A stretch of DNA of 45,266 bases from Salinisphaera orenii subsp. halophila YIM 95161 (GCF_003732545.1 NZ_AYKF01000076.1:1-45266), one strand, 5' to 3'. Shown: positions 34,570 through 43,761, counted from the stretch's first letter. Notes: generated from the sequence alone by a model not told the origin. Numbers and translations are program-made.

Positions 34570-36126
34570 CTACGCCGCTCGCGCCGAATGCCCTCGGCCC
34601 GCCGAAGCGTCGCGACCGACCTCCTCGTAGTCCCCCGGGGCGAAGCGCCACAGCCGCAGGCGATACTCCCAGTTGAAGCCGGGATAGAGCGTGGTGTTCT
34701 TGCCGGAGTCGGTGAGATACCAGCTGTTGCAACCCGAGGTCCAGGACGTGTGTTTCATCCGCCACTGGATGCCGCGGTTGAATCGATCCTGCACCCGCTG
34801 CTTGACGTCGACGAACTTCAGCCCGCGGCGCGCGACGTGCGCGATGGCCTGCAGGGCATAGTCCATCTGCTGCTCGGTGAAGGCCAGCACCGAGGTATGG
34901 CTCGGCCCGGTGTTTGGCCCCATCAGGAAGAACAGGTTGGGAAAGCCCGACACCGTCACGCCCTTGTAGGCCTCCGCGCCGTCGGCCCAGACGCGGTTGA
35001 GATCGACGCCGCTGCGGCCGGTCACCTCGAAGGGCGAGGCCGTGCTCGGCACCCGGAAGCCGGTCGCGCAGACGATCGCGTCGACCTCGATCTCGCGGCC
35101 GTCGCGGGTGACGATTCCGTGCTCGGTGATGCGCTCGGGCCCGTCGCCGATCAGCTCGACGTTGTCCTGCTGCAGGGCCGGATACCAGTCGTTGGAGATG
35201 AGAATGCGCTTGCAGCCGATCTGATAGTCCGGCGTGACCCGCCGGCGCATGGCCGGGTCGGCGACCTGCTTGCGGATGTGGCGCCGGGCGATCGCCTCGG
35301 CCTGCTTCTTGAACAGCCCGACATCCGAGATGATGAACGGCGCGAACAATTCGTTGAGCCAGTAGATGCGCAGCCGGCGTGCACGCAGCTTCAGCGGCGA
35401 TTCGCTGTATTTTTCCTGTTCCGAATCCGGAATCGGCCGGTCCGGCTTGGGCATGATCCAGCTCGGCGTGCGCTGGAACACGGTCAACTGCGCGGCCTGG
35501 CCTGCGATCTCCGGCACCACCTGGATCGCGCTGGCGCCCGAGCCGATCACCGCCACGCGCTTGCCGGCGAGGTCGTAGTCGTCGTCCCACTGTGCGGTAT
35601 GCATCAGCTTGCCGCGGAAGCCGTCCAGGCCGGCGATGCGCGGATAGGCCGGATCGGCGAGCGCGCCGACCGCGGAGATCACGAAGTTCGCGGTCAGGGT
35701 GTCGCCGTCGGCGGTGGTCACCGTCCAGATGCCGCTCTGCTCGTCGAACGTCGCCGAGACCACGGCCGTGTTGAAGCGGATGTAGCGACGCAGGTCGTAT
35801 TTCTCCGTGCAGCGGCGGATGTAGTCGAAGATCTCCGGCTGCCGGCCGAAGGCACGCGACCAGTTCGGGTTCTGCTCGAAGGAGAACGAATACAGATGCG
35901 AGGCGACGTCGCAGGCCGCACCCGGATAATGGTTGTCCCGCCAGGTGCCGCCGACGTCGTCCGCGCGCTCGAGGAGAGTGAAGTCGTCGAGGCCGGCCTC
36001 CTTGAGGCGGATGGCCATGCCGAGGCCGGAGAAACCGGCGCCGATGATGACGACGTTCATGTCGGTGTCGACCGTGGTGTCGGTCGACAGCGGATTGAAG
36101 CGTGAAAGCAGGGAGGAGACGCCCAT
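34570..36126 (-). CDS. Baeyer-Villiger-type flavin-containing monooxygenase
   Basis: A 518-residue FAD/NADPH monooxygenase that inserts oxygen next to a ketone or oxidises N/S atoms. The FAD motif IIGAGFSGLGMAIRL is near residue 25, with YPGAACDVASHLYSFSF after it. The Baeyer-Villiger fingerprint FxGxxxHxxxW is present exactly as FRGKLMHTAQW, then the NADPH motif VIGSGASAIQVVPEI, and late CATGFR and MGPNTGPSHTSV. Length and motif order match steroid/cyclohexanone-type enzymes. ATG 36126 is used; ATG 36060 (MNVVIIGAG) would give a shorter N-terminus and cannot be excluded. A Fur box lies 138 bp upstream but faces the divergent iron operon. The substrate is unknown. Confidence 0.92.
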   Translation of the reverse strand: MGVSSLLSRFNPLSTDTTVDTDMNVVIIGAGFSGLGMAIRLKEAGLDDFTLLERADDVGGTWRDNHYPGAACDVASHLYSFSFEQNPNWSRAFGRQPEIFDYIRRCTEKYDLRRYIRFNTAVVSATFDEQSGIWTVTTADGDTLTANFVISAVGALADPAYPRIAGLDGFRGKLMHTAQWDDDYDLAGKRVAVIGSGASAIQVVPEIAGQAAQLTVFQRTPSWIMPKPDRPIPDSEQEKYSESPLKLRARRLRIYWLNELFAPFIISDVGLFKKQAEAIARRHIRKQVADPAMRRRVTPDYQIGCKRILISNDWYPALQQDNVELIGDGPERITEHGIVTRDGREIEVDAIVCATGFRVPSTASPFEVTGRSGVDLNRVWADGAEAYKGVTVSGFPNLFFLMGPNTGPSHTSVLAFTEQQMDYALQAIAHVARRGLKFVDVKQRVQDRFNRGIQWRMKHTSWTSGCNSWYLTDSGKNTTLYPGFNWEYRLRLWRFAPGDYEEVGRDASAGRGHSARAA

Positions 36127-36263
36127 GATGCGTGCCACCGTTGGTCGAATGGATCGGCCGGTCTCGGGCCCCGGCGGATCTGAAAATACCAAGTTTCATT
36201 ATTTCTGACAAGACACGATGTCACATTAAACGACTGGCGCCGCCAGCAGTCGCGGGTTACCGT

Positions 36264-36282
36264 ATTGATAATGATTCTCATC
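36264..36282 (+). promoter_or_regulatory. Fur box upstream of the fhuF-exporter operon
   Basis: ATTGATAATGATTCTCATC matches the 19-bp Fur consensus AATGATAATGATTATCATT at about 16 positions by eye and is the best such site in the window. GATAAT at 36267-36272 within it could be the -10, though no clear -35 is seen. It lies 64 bp before the FhuF start and between divergent genes, so it could also affect the monooxygenase on the other strand. Confidence 0.82.
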
Positions 36283-36346
36283 ATCTCACGCCGCGCGGAC
36301 GCGCCCCGGCCGCCTCGTTCGACGCCGCCGTTCTAGGCGCGGATCC

Positions 36347-37075
36347 ATGTACGCCGAGCACTTCCAGGGCCTGTTGACCGGTTTCGCCGACGCGCTCGTC
36401 GCCCGCCTGCCCGCGGCGCCGATCGTGCTCGACGGCAACCAGTTGCGCGAGCCGGATCACCTCGACGCACTCCTGGATCGCTACGCCGAATCCGCCGGCT
36501 GTCGCGAACGCCGCGCGACCGCCTCCCAGTGGTCGAAGTATTTCTTCAGCCGGCTGGGCATCGCGGTCACCGTGGTCCAGCTCGCCACCGACCGCGCGCT
36601 CGACGTCGATCTGGAGCGGCTGCGCATCGCCTTCGACGCCGACGGATTGCCGCAGCATTTCAGCGGCGTGCGCCCGCGCCCGGCACCCGGCGACAATTTC
36701 GACGGCCTGCTCGACGGCGCCTTCGCGCCGGTGATCGCCACACTGCACGAGCGCTCGGGCCTGGCGCCGCGGATCTTCGCCAGCAACGCCTCGATCTATT
36801 TCGAATGGGCGCTCGGCCAGCTGCGCGCCCAGGGTCGGGTGCCGGCGCCGCGCCTGGCCCGGGCCGAGAAGCTGATGGAGGTACGGCGGCGCAACGGGCA
36901 CCGCAACATCCTCCACGCCCCCTACAAGCGCTTGCCGCCCGGCGCGCGCGACGGCGAGGGCGAACCCGTGAGCCACTGCCGCCGCCTGTGCTGCGTGCGC
37001 GACCTGGATGCACAATGGGGGCTGTGCGCGAACTGCCCGCGGGCGATCACGCTCGCGACCGGCACCCACGGCTGA
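36347..37075 (+). CDS. fhuF: FhuF-like ferric-siderophore reductase (2Fe-2S)
   Basis: A 242-residue cytosolic protein that would release iron by reducing ferric siderophores after import. The C-terminal cluster site is the FhuF pattern Cys215-Cys216-x10-Cys227-x2-Cys230 ([19 protein letters not shown]), with an extra Cys211 nearby. The body includes [52 protein letters not shown] and the [17 protein letters not shown] stretch, as in siderophore-iron reductases. E. coli FhuF acts on ferrioxamine and coprogen, which are hydroxamates, in line with the FhuB/C/D genes nearby. It is the first gene after the Fur box and ends 4 bp before the exporter. Confidence 0.88.
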   Translation: MYAEHFQGLLTGFADALVARLPAAPIVLDGNQLREPDHLDALLDRYAESAGCRERRATASQWSKYFFSRLGIAVTVVQLATDRALDVDLERLRIAFDADGLPQHFSGVRPRPAPGDNFDGLLDGAFAPVIATLHERSGLAPRIFASNASIYFEWALGQLRAQGRVPAPRLARAEKLMEVRRRNGHRNILHAPYKRLPPGARDGEGEPVSHCRRLCCVRDLDAQWGLCANCPRAITLATGTHG

Positions 37076-37079
37076 TCCG

Positions 37080-38738
37080 ATGACCCTGCTCCGCCTCGTG
37101 CTGCGCGACTACCGCGCGGCATTCATCGCCGTCATGGCCGCGAGCATCGCCAGCGCGGCGCTCGGCATCGGCGTGATCGCCTTCATCAACGCCCGCCTGA
37201 TCGAGACCGGCGACCACGCGCTGAGCGCCCTGCCCCAGTTCTTCGGCCTGATCGCGCTGCTGCTGGCGGTATCGCTGGCCGCCCAGCTGGGGCTGACCTG
37301 GCTGGGCCACCGCTTTGTGCTCGACCTGCGCACGCGCCTGGTCAAGCGCATCCTCGACACCGACATCGAGCGCATCGAGGCCCTGGGCAGCGCCTCGCTG
37401 CTGGCGAGCCTGTCGGCGGACATCCGCAACGTCACCATCGCCTTCGTGCGCCTGCCGGAGCTGGTCCAGGGCACCATCCTGACGGTCGCCAGCATCGCCT
37501 ATCTGGCCTGGCTGTCGCCCTCGATCCTGGTCGTCACCGCGCTCTGGATCGGCCTGACCATGGGAGTCGGCGCCTGGCTGGTCGCGCGGGTCTATCACCA
37601 TCTGCATCACGTGCGAGAGGCCGAGGACGCCCTCTACCGCGACTACGAGACCGTGATCGACGGCCGCAAGGAGCTGGGTCTGAACCGGGCGCGCGCCCGC
37701 CGGGTCTTCGAGGACGTCTTCCGCGCCAACGCCCGGCGCTATCGGCACCACATCGTGCGCTCGGACACCTTCCATCTGAGTGCGAACAACTGGGCGAACA
37801 TCATGATGCTGGGCGCCATCGGGGTGGTGTTCTTCCTGGCCAACGGCCTGGGCTGGGCGAGCACCTCGGTGGCGGCGACCTATGCCCTGACGATCCTGTT
37901 CCTGCGCACGCCCATGATCCAGGCGATCGGCGCCCTGCCGACGCTGATCAACGCCCAGGTCGCCTTCGACAAGCTCGCGACGCTGGCCCTGGCCGAGCAC
38001 GACCCCGCCTTCGACACCCCCGCGCCGCTCGACACCGACTGGCAGACCATCGAGCTCCGTGGCGTGACCTTCGCCTACGACCGCGAGGACGGCTTCGGCA
38101 TCGGCCCCATCGACCTCACGATCGAACGCGGCGAGCTGATCTTTCTCATCGGCGGCAACGGCAGCGGCAAGACCACGCTGGCCCGGCTGCTGACCGGGCT
38201 CTACCGCCCCACCGGCGGCACCATCCGGGTCGACGGCCGGCCGGTCGCCGAAGCCGAGCGCGGCGCCTATCGGCGCCTGTTCACGGCGGTGTTCACCGAC
38301 TTCCACCTGTTCGACACGCTGCTGGACGGCGCCGGCAATCCGGCCGATGCGGCATTCGTCGACGACTGGCGACACCGCCTCGGGCTGGACGCCAAGCTGA
38401 GTGTCGACGCCGATGCCCGCATCGCCGACACGGCGCTGTCCCAGGGCCAGCGCAAGCGTCTGGCCCTGATGCTGGCGCTGGCGGAGTCGCGCGACGTGCT
38501 GCTGCTCGACGAATGGGCGGCCGATCAGGACCCGGGCTTTCGCCGTGTGTTCTACCGCGACCTGCTGCCGATCTTCCGCGAACGCGGGCACACGGTCTTC
38601 GCCATCAGCCACGACGACAGCTATTTCGAGCACGCCGACCGCCTGCTCGAGATGCGCGCCGGCCGGCTGACCGAGCTGACCGGCGAGATGCGCCGCGCGG
38701 CGAGTGCGGATGCCGTGGCCCGGACCGGCGAACGCTAG
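37080..38738 (+). CDS. Cyclic-peptide/siderophore export ABC transporter (PvdE/SyrD type)
   Basis: A 552-residue half-transporter with an N-terminal six-helix membrane domain (about 1-300; [30 protein letters not shown] at the start) and a C-terminal ATPase. Walker A is [10 protein letters not shown] (about 358), the signature is [15 protein letters not shown] (about 452), Walker B is [15 protein letters not shown], and the switch His is in ISHDDSY. The helix-loop features [13 protein letters not shown] and [16 protein letters not shown], and the DEWAADQDP Walker B, are typical of the PvdE/SyrD/TIGR01194 group, which moves cyclic or lipopeptides such as pyoverdine precursors to the periplasm. 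It is co-transcribed with fhuF. No peptide synthetase is present in the window. A repeat element begins at the base after its TAG stop. Confidence 0.88.
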   Translation: MTLLRLVLRDYRAAFIAVMAASIASAALGIGVIAFINARLIETGDHALSALPQFFGLIALLLAVSLAAQLGLTWLGHRFVLDLRTRLVKRILDTDIERIEALGSASLLASLSADIRNVTIAFVRLPELVQGTILTVASIAYLAWLSPSILVVTALWIGLTMGVGAWLVARVYHHLHHVREAEDALYRDYETVIDGRKELGLNRARARRVFEDVFRANARRYRHHIVRSDTFHLSANNWANIMMLGAIGVVFFLANGLGWASTSVAATYALTILFLRTPMIQAIGALPTLINAQVAFDKLATLALAEHDPAFDTPAPLDTDWQTIELRGVTFAYDREDGFGIGPIDLTIERGELIFLIGGNGSGKTTLARLLTGLYRPTGGTIRVDGRPVAEAERGAYRRLFTAVFTDFHLFDTLLDGAGNPADAAFVDDWRHRLGLDAKLSVDADARIADTALSQGQRKRLALMLALAESRDVLLLDEWAADQDPGFRRVFYRDLLPIFRERGHTVFAISHDDSYFEHADRLLEMRAGRLTELTGEMRRAASADAVARTGER

Positions 38739-39027
38739 AGTCTGTTGACGTGTCCTGCGAGCGCTCTGTTTCCGACCGCACATCCTGTCCGGCAAGGCGC
38801 GAACCGCCGGCTCTGGGCGTGTCACGACCCAGGCCCGCAACGCCGGCCCCCTGGTCGTTTTTCATGGGCGGCCCGACCCATCGGAACAAACGCCCGGAAA
38901 ATCAGCGATACGACGGCAATCCAGCGTTCTAGCGTGCTTGTGCAGAATGACTGCACGGCGCGCTACTAAGCCTCGTCTTGCCGCACAACAGCGTTTGGCG
39001 CGGACGCGTACGAAACGTCAAAAGGCC
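38739..39027. repeat. Inverted-repeat element, copy 1 (MITE-like, ~289 bp)
   Basis: A non-coding element flanked by CTAG on both sides (38735-38738 and 39028-39031); the left CTAG includes the exporter's TAG stop. The left end AGTCTGTTGACGTGTCC and the reverse complement of the right end, GGCCTTTTGACGTTTCG, are imperfect terminal inverted repeats. It aligns along its whole length with the copy at 44896, sharing GCTCTGTTTCCGACCG, CATGGGCGGCCC, ACGACGGCAATCCAGCGTT and a 17-base hairpin GTGCAGAATGACTGCAC (38940-38956). The ends resemble IS5-family tips, but no transposase is inside. It fills most of the gap to fhuB; 39032-39118 holds nothing I can name. Confidence 0.82.
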
Positions 39028-39118
39028 CTAGCCGTCCGACGCGGCGGCGCGGTCGGCGGCACCCGCGGCCGATACCGGATCGTTCACCGCCCCGCGCGGT
39101 ATGCGTCTCAATGCCCGG

Positions 39119-41089
39119 CTAGAGCCGCCGGAGTCGCCACATGAAATAGCTGCCGCCGACCAGCGTGGCCACCAGCCCGGCCGGTATTTCATTGGGAAAC
39201 AGCAGCATGCGGCCGAGCCAGTCGGCGGCGATCATCAGCAGCCCGCCGAGCAGCGCCGCACCGACGAACTGCTCGCGCGCCCGGGCCAGTCCGAGCAGAC
39301 GGGCCATGTGCGGCGCCAGCAGGCCGACAAAGCTGAGTGGGCCGACCACCAGCGTCGCTCCGGCGGTCAGCACCGCCATGACCAGGAGCAGGATCAGGCG
39401 GCTCCAGGTGACGTTGACCCCGAGCGCGCGCGCCGTGGGCGCGCCCAGCGGCAGCAGATCCAGCCACACCACCAGCGGCCGGACCACCAGGAGCAGCAGC
39501 GCGGCGAGCACCGACACGGTCAGCGCCAGCGACAGATCGACGTAATAGGTGGTCCCCGACATCCAGGCCAGCAGCTGCTGGGTGCGCGGATCGCTGCCGG
39601 CGAGCACGATCTTGGAGATGGCGTCGAACAGAAACAGCACGCTGATGCCGGTCAACAGCACGCGCTCCGGCTCGAAGCCGCTGCGGGCGTTGAGTGCGAC
39701 CAGCAGCGCCAGCGTGAGCAGCGCCCCGACCACCCCGGCGCCCAGCATCGCGGGCGTGCCGGCCGTCGGCCAGACCAGCACCAGACCGAGCACGCCGATG
39801 GCGGTGCCGGCGCTGATGCCCAGCACTTCGGGACTCGCCATGGGGTTGGCCGAGACGCGCTGCACGATGGTGCCGGCCACCGCCAGCATCACGCCAGCCG
39901 CGCCCGCCGCGAGCACCCGCGCGCCCCGCCACGCCCCGGTCTCGGCCCAGGGCAGCTCGAACGGCCAGTTCCAGCCGTGCACGCCCTGACCGACGAGCAG
40001 CGCCACCACCACCATGGCCGCCATCGCCGCCAGCAGGCCAAGCAGGAGGCCGCCCGTGGCGGAACGGCGCGGCGCCGGGGCACCGGCGACCGCGGTCGGC
40101 GCCTCACGATGCATGTTCAGACGCGGGATCAGCCACAGCAGCAGCGGCGCACCCAGCGCCGCAGTGGTCGCCCCGGTCGGGATCAGCGCCGCGCCGTCCG
40201 CAGTCCACAGCTGGAGCAGCTGGTCGGTGACCGCCAGCAGCAGGGCGCCGAGCACCGGCGCCCAGACCAGCCGCGCCAGCAATCGGCGCGCGCCGGCCAG
40301 GCGCACGATCGACGGCGCCGCCAGACCGATGAAACCGATGACGCCCAGCTCCACGACCACCGCCGTGCTGGTGAACACGGCCACGCCCAGGCTCGCCGCG
40401 CGCAGCCAGGCCAGCGACACGCCCAGATTGCGGGCGTTGGTGTCATCCAGATCCAGCAGGGCCAGGGCGCGCGCCAGGGCGGCCGCGGCGACGCCGCCGA
40501 TCAGCAGCCGCGGCAGCAGATAGCCGACGCCGCCCCAGTTGTTCTGGGCCAGTGAACCGGCGCCCCAGATCATCATGCCCCGCAGGGCCTCCTGGTTGAA
40601 CAGCAGCAGCACGACCGCGAGCGAGCCGAGATAGAGGTTGACCACCAGCCCGGCGAGCACCACGACCGTCGGCGCCAGCGATCGTCGCCAGGCCAGCAGG
40701 AACACCAGCCCCATCGCCGCGGCGCCGCCGACGAACCCGACCACGCCGCGGGCGTGCAACATGAGCGCGGGGGCGAAAAGCGTGCCGAGCAGCAGGAACA
40801 GATGCACGCCGCTGACCACGCCGAGCGTGGTCGGCGCGGCCAGCGGGTTGCGCAGCGTCTGCTGCATGAGCACGCCGGCCAGGGCCAGCCCCGCACCGCC
40901 GAGCAGCGACGCCGCCAGCCGCGGCAGCCAGACGTGGCGGGCGAGAATGCCGGACAGCGATTCCCCGGGCGCCCAGAGCGCGGCCAGACCCGCCGGCGCG
41001 CTCTCGCGCAGCGTCAACACCGCGAGCACCGCGAGCACGACGGCGAACAGGCCGCACAGCCGGCCGGGGGTGAGCGCGGGCCGCGGCAT
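39119..41089 (-). CDS. fhuB: Fused Fe3+-siderophore permease (FhuB-like)
   Basis: A 656-residue inner-membrane permease in which two FecCD/BtuC-type halves are joined, as in FhuB (660 residues). The first half has LPRLAASLLGGAGLALAGVLMQQTLRNPLAAPTTLG, the coupling region and FIGLAAPSIVRLAGA. The second repeats the pattern with ARVLAAGAAGVMLAVAGTIVQRVSANPMASPEVLG and FVGLLAPHMARLLG. Each half has about ten helices. It imports ferric hydroxamates handed over by the binding protein, powered by the ATPase upstream. ATG 41089 overlaps the fhuD stop (ATGA), so fhuC-fhuD-fhuB form one coupled operon, transcribed leftwards. The frame upstream to 41185 overlaps fhuD and is not used. Confidence 0.93.
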   Translation of the reverse strand: MPRPALTPGRLCGLFAVVLAVLAVLTLRESAPAGLAALWAPGESLSGILARHVWLPRLAASLLGGAGLALAGVLMQQTLRNPLAAPTTLGVVSGVHLFLLLGTLFAPALMLHARGVVGFVGGAAAMGLVFLLAWRRSLAPTVVVLAGLVVNLYLGSLAVVLLLFNQEALRGMMIWGAGSLAQNNWGGVGYLLPRLLIGGVAAAALARALALLDLDDTNARNLGVSLAWLRAASLGVAVFTSTAVVVELGVIGFIGLAAPSIVRLAGARRLLARLVWAPVLGALLLAVTDQLLQLWTADGAALIPTGATTAALGAPLLLWLIPRLNMHREAPTAVAGAPAPRRSATGGLLLGLLAAMAAMVVVALLVGQGVHGWNWPFELPWAETGAWRGARVLAAGAAGVMLAVAGTIVQRVSANPMASPEVLGISAGTAIGVLGLVLVWPTAGTPAMLGAGVVGALLTLALLVALNARSGFEPERVLLTGISVLFLFDAISKIVLAGSDPRTQQLLAWMSGTTYYVDLSLALTVSVLAALLLLVVRPLVVWLDLLPLGAPTARALGVNVTWSRLILLLVMAVLTAGATLVVGPLSFVGLLAPHMARLLGLARAREQFVGAALLGGLLMIAADWLGRMLLFPNEIPAGLVATLVGGSYFMWRLRRL

Positions 41090-42021
41090 CAGGAGTCGGG
41101 CGTCCCGGCCACCTGCGGCGCGCTCAGCGCGTCGGCGAGCGCCCGCGCAAAGCGCGCCGCCGAGGGCAGCCCGCCGAAACTCCATACCGCCGGCAGGTCC
41201 AGCACCGGCCCCTGCCTCACGGCCGGCAGATGGTTCCAGAGCACGCTGCCATCGATCTCCTCGGCCACGCCGACCGGCATCGGATCGAGCACGGCCATGC
41301 GCGCGTCGTCGACCTCGGCCAGCCGCTCGAGCGAGACGAGCGCAAAGCCCCAGAAGGTGGTCGAGCCGGTCCAGGCATTGTCGAGACCCATGCGCGTCAT
41401 CACGTCGTCGAGCAGGCTGCCCTCGCCGTAGACGCGCACGTGACGCGCGTCGATGAACTGCACCACCAGCAGCCGCGGCGCCTCGGCCGGGACACGTTCG
41501 GCCGCCGTCTCGACGGTCCGACGCGTGTCCGCCACCAGCCGCTCGGCCGCGTCCGCGCGACCGACCAGCGCCCCCAGGCGGCGGGTCGACTCGACGGTGT
41601 TATCCCAGGCGCTGCCCTCGTGGTAGTAGACGTCGATGGTCTCCACCGGAGCGATCGCCTCGAGCCGCGCGCGCGAACTGGCATACATCGGCGTGATCGT
41701 GATCAAGTCGAGATCCAGCTGCGACATCAGCTCCATGTTCGGCTGCACCCGCAGGCCGAGTTCGCGCACCGAGTCGGGCACCGGCGGCACGCCCACCCAG
41801 TCCTGATAGGCATCGATCTGGGCCATGGCCACCGGCGGCGCGCCGAGCGCGATCAGCGTCTGCGCCTGCCCCCAGTCGATGGCGGCCACCCGCGGGCGGT
41901 CCCCGCCGTCGGTCGCGGCCGCCACGGCGCCGCAAAAAAACAGGGCCAGCCCGACGAGCCAGCCCGAAGTCCACGCGCGCCGCCGCCCGGCGGCGCTGCG
42001 AGCGCCTGCCCGCCGCGTCAC
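41089..42021 (-). CDS. fhuD: Ferric-siderophore periplasmic binding protein (FhuD-like)
   Basis: A 310-residue periplasmic binding protein of the type III fold. The signal region is an Arg-rich start then WLVGLALFFCGAVAAA. The mature protein shows RVAAIDWGQAQTLIALGAPPVAMAQIDAYQDW, LGLRVQPNMELMSQLDLDLITITPMY, IDVYYHEGSAWDNTVESTRRLGALVGR, the second lobe FIDARHVRVYGEGSLLDDVMTRMGLDNAW and WNHLPAVRQGPVLDLPAVWSFGGLPSA. The pattern matches FhuD, which binds hydroxamates such as ferrichrome. A charged Arg run at the extreme N-terminus could allow Tat export, though no canonical twin-Arg motif is seen. It lies between fhuC and fhuB with ATGA overlaps at both junctions. Confidence 0.92.
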   Translation of the reverse strand: MTRRAGARSAAGRRRAWTSGWLVGLALFFCGAVAAATDGGDRPRVAAIDWGQAQTLIALGAPPVAMAQIDAYQDWVGVPPVPDSVRELGLRVQPNMELMSQLDLDLITITPMYASSRARLEAIAPVETIDVYYHEGSAWDNTVESTRRLGALVGRADAAERLVADTRRTVETAAERVPAEAPRLLVVQFIDARHVRVYGEGSLLDDVMTRMGLDNAWTGSTTFWGFALVSLERLAEVDDARMAVLDPMPVGVAEEIDGSVLWNHLPAVRQGPVLDLPAVWSFGGLPSAARFARALADALSAPQVAGTPDS

Positions 42022-42785
42022 TGGACGACGGCGATGGGGTGGTTGTCCGCGGGGTGGGCCATCACGCTCATGCGGATGCCGTAGATGGCCTCGAGCGTCG
42101 TGTCCCGCATGAGTTCGTGCGGCGTGCCCCGGGCCAGCAGACGGCCGCCGCGCAGGGCCACGAGCTGATCGCAGTAGCGCGAGACCATGTTCACGTCGTG
42201 CAGCACGATGATCACGCCCAGCCCCAGCGAACCGGCGAGCTCGCGGATCAGCGCCAGCGTGTCGACCTGATGCGCGATATCCAGCGCCGACAGCGGCTCG
42301 TCGAGCAGCAGGAAACGGCTGCCCTGGGCCAGCAGCATCGCCAGCCAGACGCGCTGCTTCTCGCCGCCGGAGAGCGTGTCGACCATGCGCTCGGCGAGCG
42401 TGGCCGTGTGCGTCAGATCGAGCGCGCGATCGACCTGGCCCCGGTCTTCGGCGGTCATGCGCCCGAGCAGACCGCGCCAGGGATAGCGCCCGAAGGCGAC
42501 CAGTTCACGCACGGTCAGGCTGGTCGCCCCGGGCAGATGCTGGGGCAGATAGGCCACGTTGCGCGCGAACTCGCGGTCGCCCCAGGCCTGCACCGATCGG
42601 CCGTTGAGACAGACCTCGCCGCAGCTGGCGCACTGCTGGCGCGCGAGCAGCTTGAGCAGCGTCGACTTGCCCGAGCCGTTGTGGCCGATCAGGCCGTAGA
42701 CCAGTCCCTCGCGGAAACTCAGATCGTCGGCCTCCAGCAGACAGTGGCCGTTGACCTCGAAGCGGCAGGCGTTGAGTTCGAACAT
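42018..42785 (-). CDS. fhuC: Ferric-siderophore ABC ATP-binding protein (FhuC/FepC-like)
   Basis: A 255-residue ATPase of the iron-siderophore class. Walker A is GHNGSGKSTLLK, the Q-loop is YLPQHLPGATSLTVRELVAFGRYPW (the GRYPW motif typical of iron-complex ATPases), the signature is LSGGEKQRVWLAMLLAQ, Walker B is FLLLDEPLSALD and the switch His is in VLHDVN. It pairs with the fused permease downstream. The ATG is preceded by a short, AT-poor leader, and the promoter with its Fur-like palindrome lies 57 bp upstream. It is the first gene of the fhuCDB operon and overlaps fhuD by 4 bp. Confidence 0.93.
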   Translation of the reverse strand: MFELNACRFEVNGHCLLEADDLSFREGLVYGLIGHNGSGKSTLLKLLARQQCASCGEVCLNGRSVQAWGDREFARNVAYLPQHLPGATSLTVRELVAFGRYPWRGLLGRMTAEDRGQVDRALDLTHTATLAERMVDTLSGGEKQRVWLAMLLAQGSRFLLLDEPLSALDIAHQVDTLALIRELAGSLGLGVIIVLHDVNMVSRYCDQLVALRGGRLLARGTPHELMRDTTLEAIYGIRMSVMAHPADNHPIAVVQ

Positions 42786-42841
42786 GGGCTTCTCCAGGGC
42801 GCCCGCCGCGAACGCCGTCCGGCGGCGGGGAGCGCGCCACG

Positions 42842-42870
42842 AGAATAAACTGAATACGAATGCGTATCAA
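42842..42870 (-). promoter_or_regulatory. Fur-like promoter of fhuCDB
   Basis: On the minus strand, TTGATA (42870-42865) and TATTCT (42847-42842) form a good sigma-70 promoter with an exact 17-bp spacer. A 19-bp near-palindrome covers 42851-42869 (plus strand TGAATACGAATGCGTATCA) and lies across the -35 and spacer. It fits a degenerate Fur box and would repress fhuCDB when iron is plentiful. Confidence 0.72.
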
Positions 42871-43187
42871 AAAGAGCGGCGCTTCGGCAGGCGCCGCGTG
42901 AGACCGCGCTCGTGGTGCCTGACAACCGCACTGCAGGCCACACTGCGACGGTATCCGGCCCGCAGTGTGCGCCCCCGCGCGCCGGCGTGCGAGACATGGA
43001 ACCCCGCCGGGCGATTAGTCGGTCGGCGGCGCCCGCGCGTTTCGGCGGCGTGGCCCGCCCCGCCGAAGCCGACGACATCCGATATCGTCTTGCGTATCGG
43101 TGGCTTATGCAGGTACCGAACGCAGCGGCTCGCACTCGTCGCCCGCCGCGCTTAAGCTGCTGCGATCGCGAGCGGCAAGGAGACGGG
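42871..43187. other. Gap before the rhodanese gene
   Basis: No gene is supported here. The stretch 43007-43027 (CCGGGCGATTAGTCGGTCGG) resembles 12998-13018 at 18 of 21 positions. TTGCGTATCGG near 43091 and an AT-richer run are possible promoter parts of the rhodanese gene, but I cannot place -35 and -10 with confidence. Confidence 0.4.
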
Positions 43188-43586
43188 ATGTCGATTCTGC
43201 ACTGGACCCGATCACTGATCGACGGCGCAAAGGCGCCACCCGCCGACGACCCCACCGCCGTTTCCCTTGCCGGCGCCTACCGCGCCTATCGCGCGGGCGC
43301 GCGCTTCGTGGACGTGCGCCAGACGTTCGAATGGCGCGACGGCCATATTGCGGGATCGGTGCATCGGCCGGTCGACCAGATCGTGTCCGACCCGCGCCTG
43401 ACGGTGACCGCGGACGCCCTGATCGTGACCTACTGCGCGGCCGGCGCACGCGCGGCCCGGGCGGCGGCCGCACTCCGGGCCAACGGCTACGCCCGGGTGC
43501 GGGCCCTGGCCGTCGGCTATGGCGACTGGCGCCGTGCCGGCTATCCGGTGGAACGGCCCGAGCGGCGCGACCCGTCCGCGCGCTGA
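43188..43586 (+). CDS. Single-domain rhodanese (sulfurtransferase)
   Basis: A 132-residue rhodanese-domain protein. The family pattern is FVDVRQTFEWRDGHIAGSVHRPVDQI (about 40-65), followed by the active-site loop TYCAAGARA with Cys83 as the persulfide-forming residue, then ALRANGYARVRALAVGYGDWRRAGYPV. Such proteins pass sulfur from thiosulfate or persulfides to acceptors. No signal peptide is present, so it is cytosolic. ATG 43188 is preceded by a good AAGGAGA site. Open frame upstream is not family-like. No sulfur gene is adjacent, so the partner is unknown. Confidence 0.9.
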   Translation: MSILHWTRSLIDGAKAPPADDPTAVSLAGAYRAYRAGARFVDVRQTFEWRDGHIAGSVHRPVDQIVSDPRLTVTADALIVTYCAAGARAARAAAALRANGYARVRALAVGYGDWRRAGYPVERPERRDPSAR

Positions 43587-43732
43587 ACCGCGCAGCGGGC
43601 GCACGCGTGGCCCGTACTGGCGTTCGCCGACGGTCGGATGCGCCCCGCGCCCGAATCGCCGCCAGCCGCATGTCAACACGTGTTCACGCCGATTCACGGC
43701 CGCCGCGCGGGCCCCGCCATCGCGCCGCAACG

Positions 43733-43761
43733 TTGACGCTGGCGGTCTCGATACCGATATT
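43733..43761 (+). promoter_or_regulatory. Sigma-70 promoter of the KAS III gene
   Basis: TTGACG (43733-43738) and GATATT (43756-43761) are separated by exactly 17 bp, in the 280-bp gap between the rhodanese and the synthase. The predicted start near 43768 gives a leader of about 100 bases. The rest of the gap holds nothing I can name. Confidence 0.6.

Noticed and set aside
38605-38889. Minus-strand frames across the repeat elements with similar translations (also 44774-45061)
   Set aside because: The peptide similarity follows from DNA similarity of the repeats. There is no ribosome site or known domain, and the frames run into the neighbouring genes.
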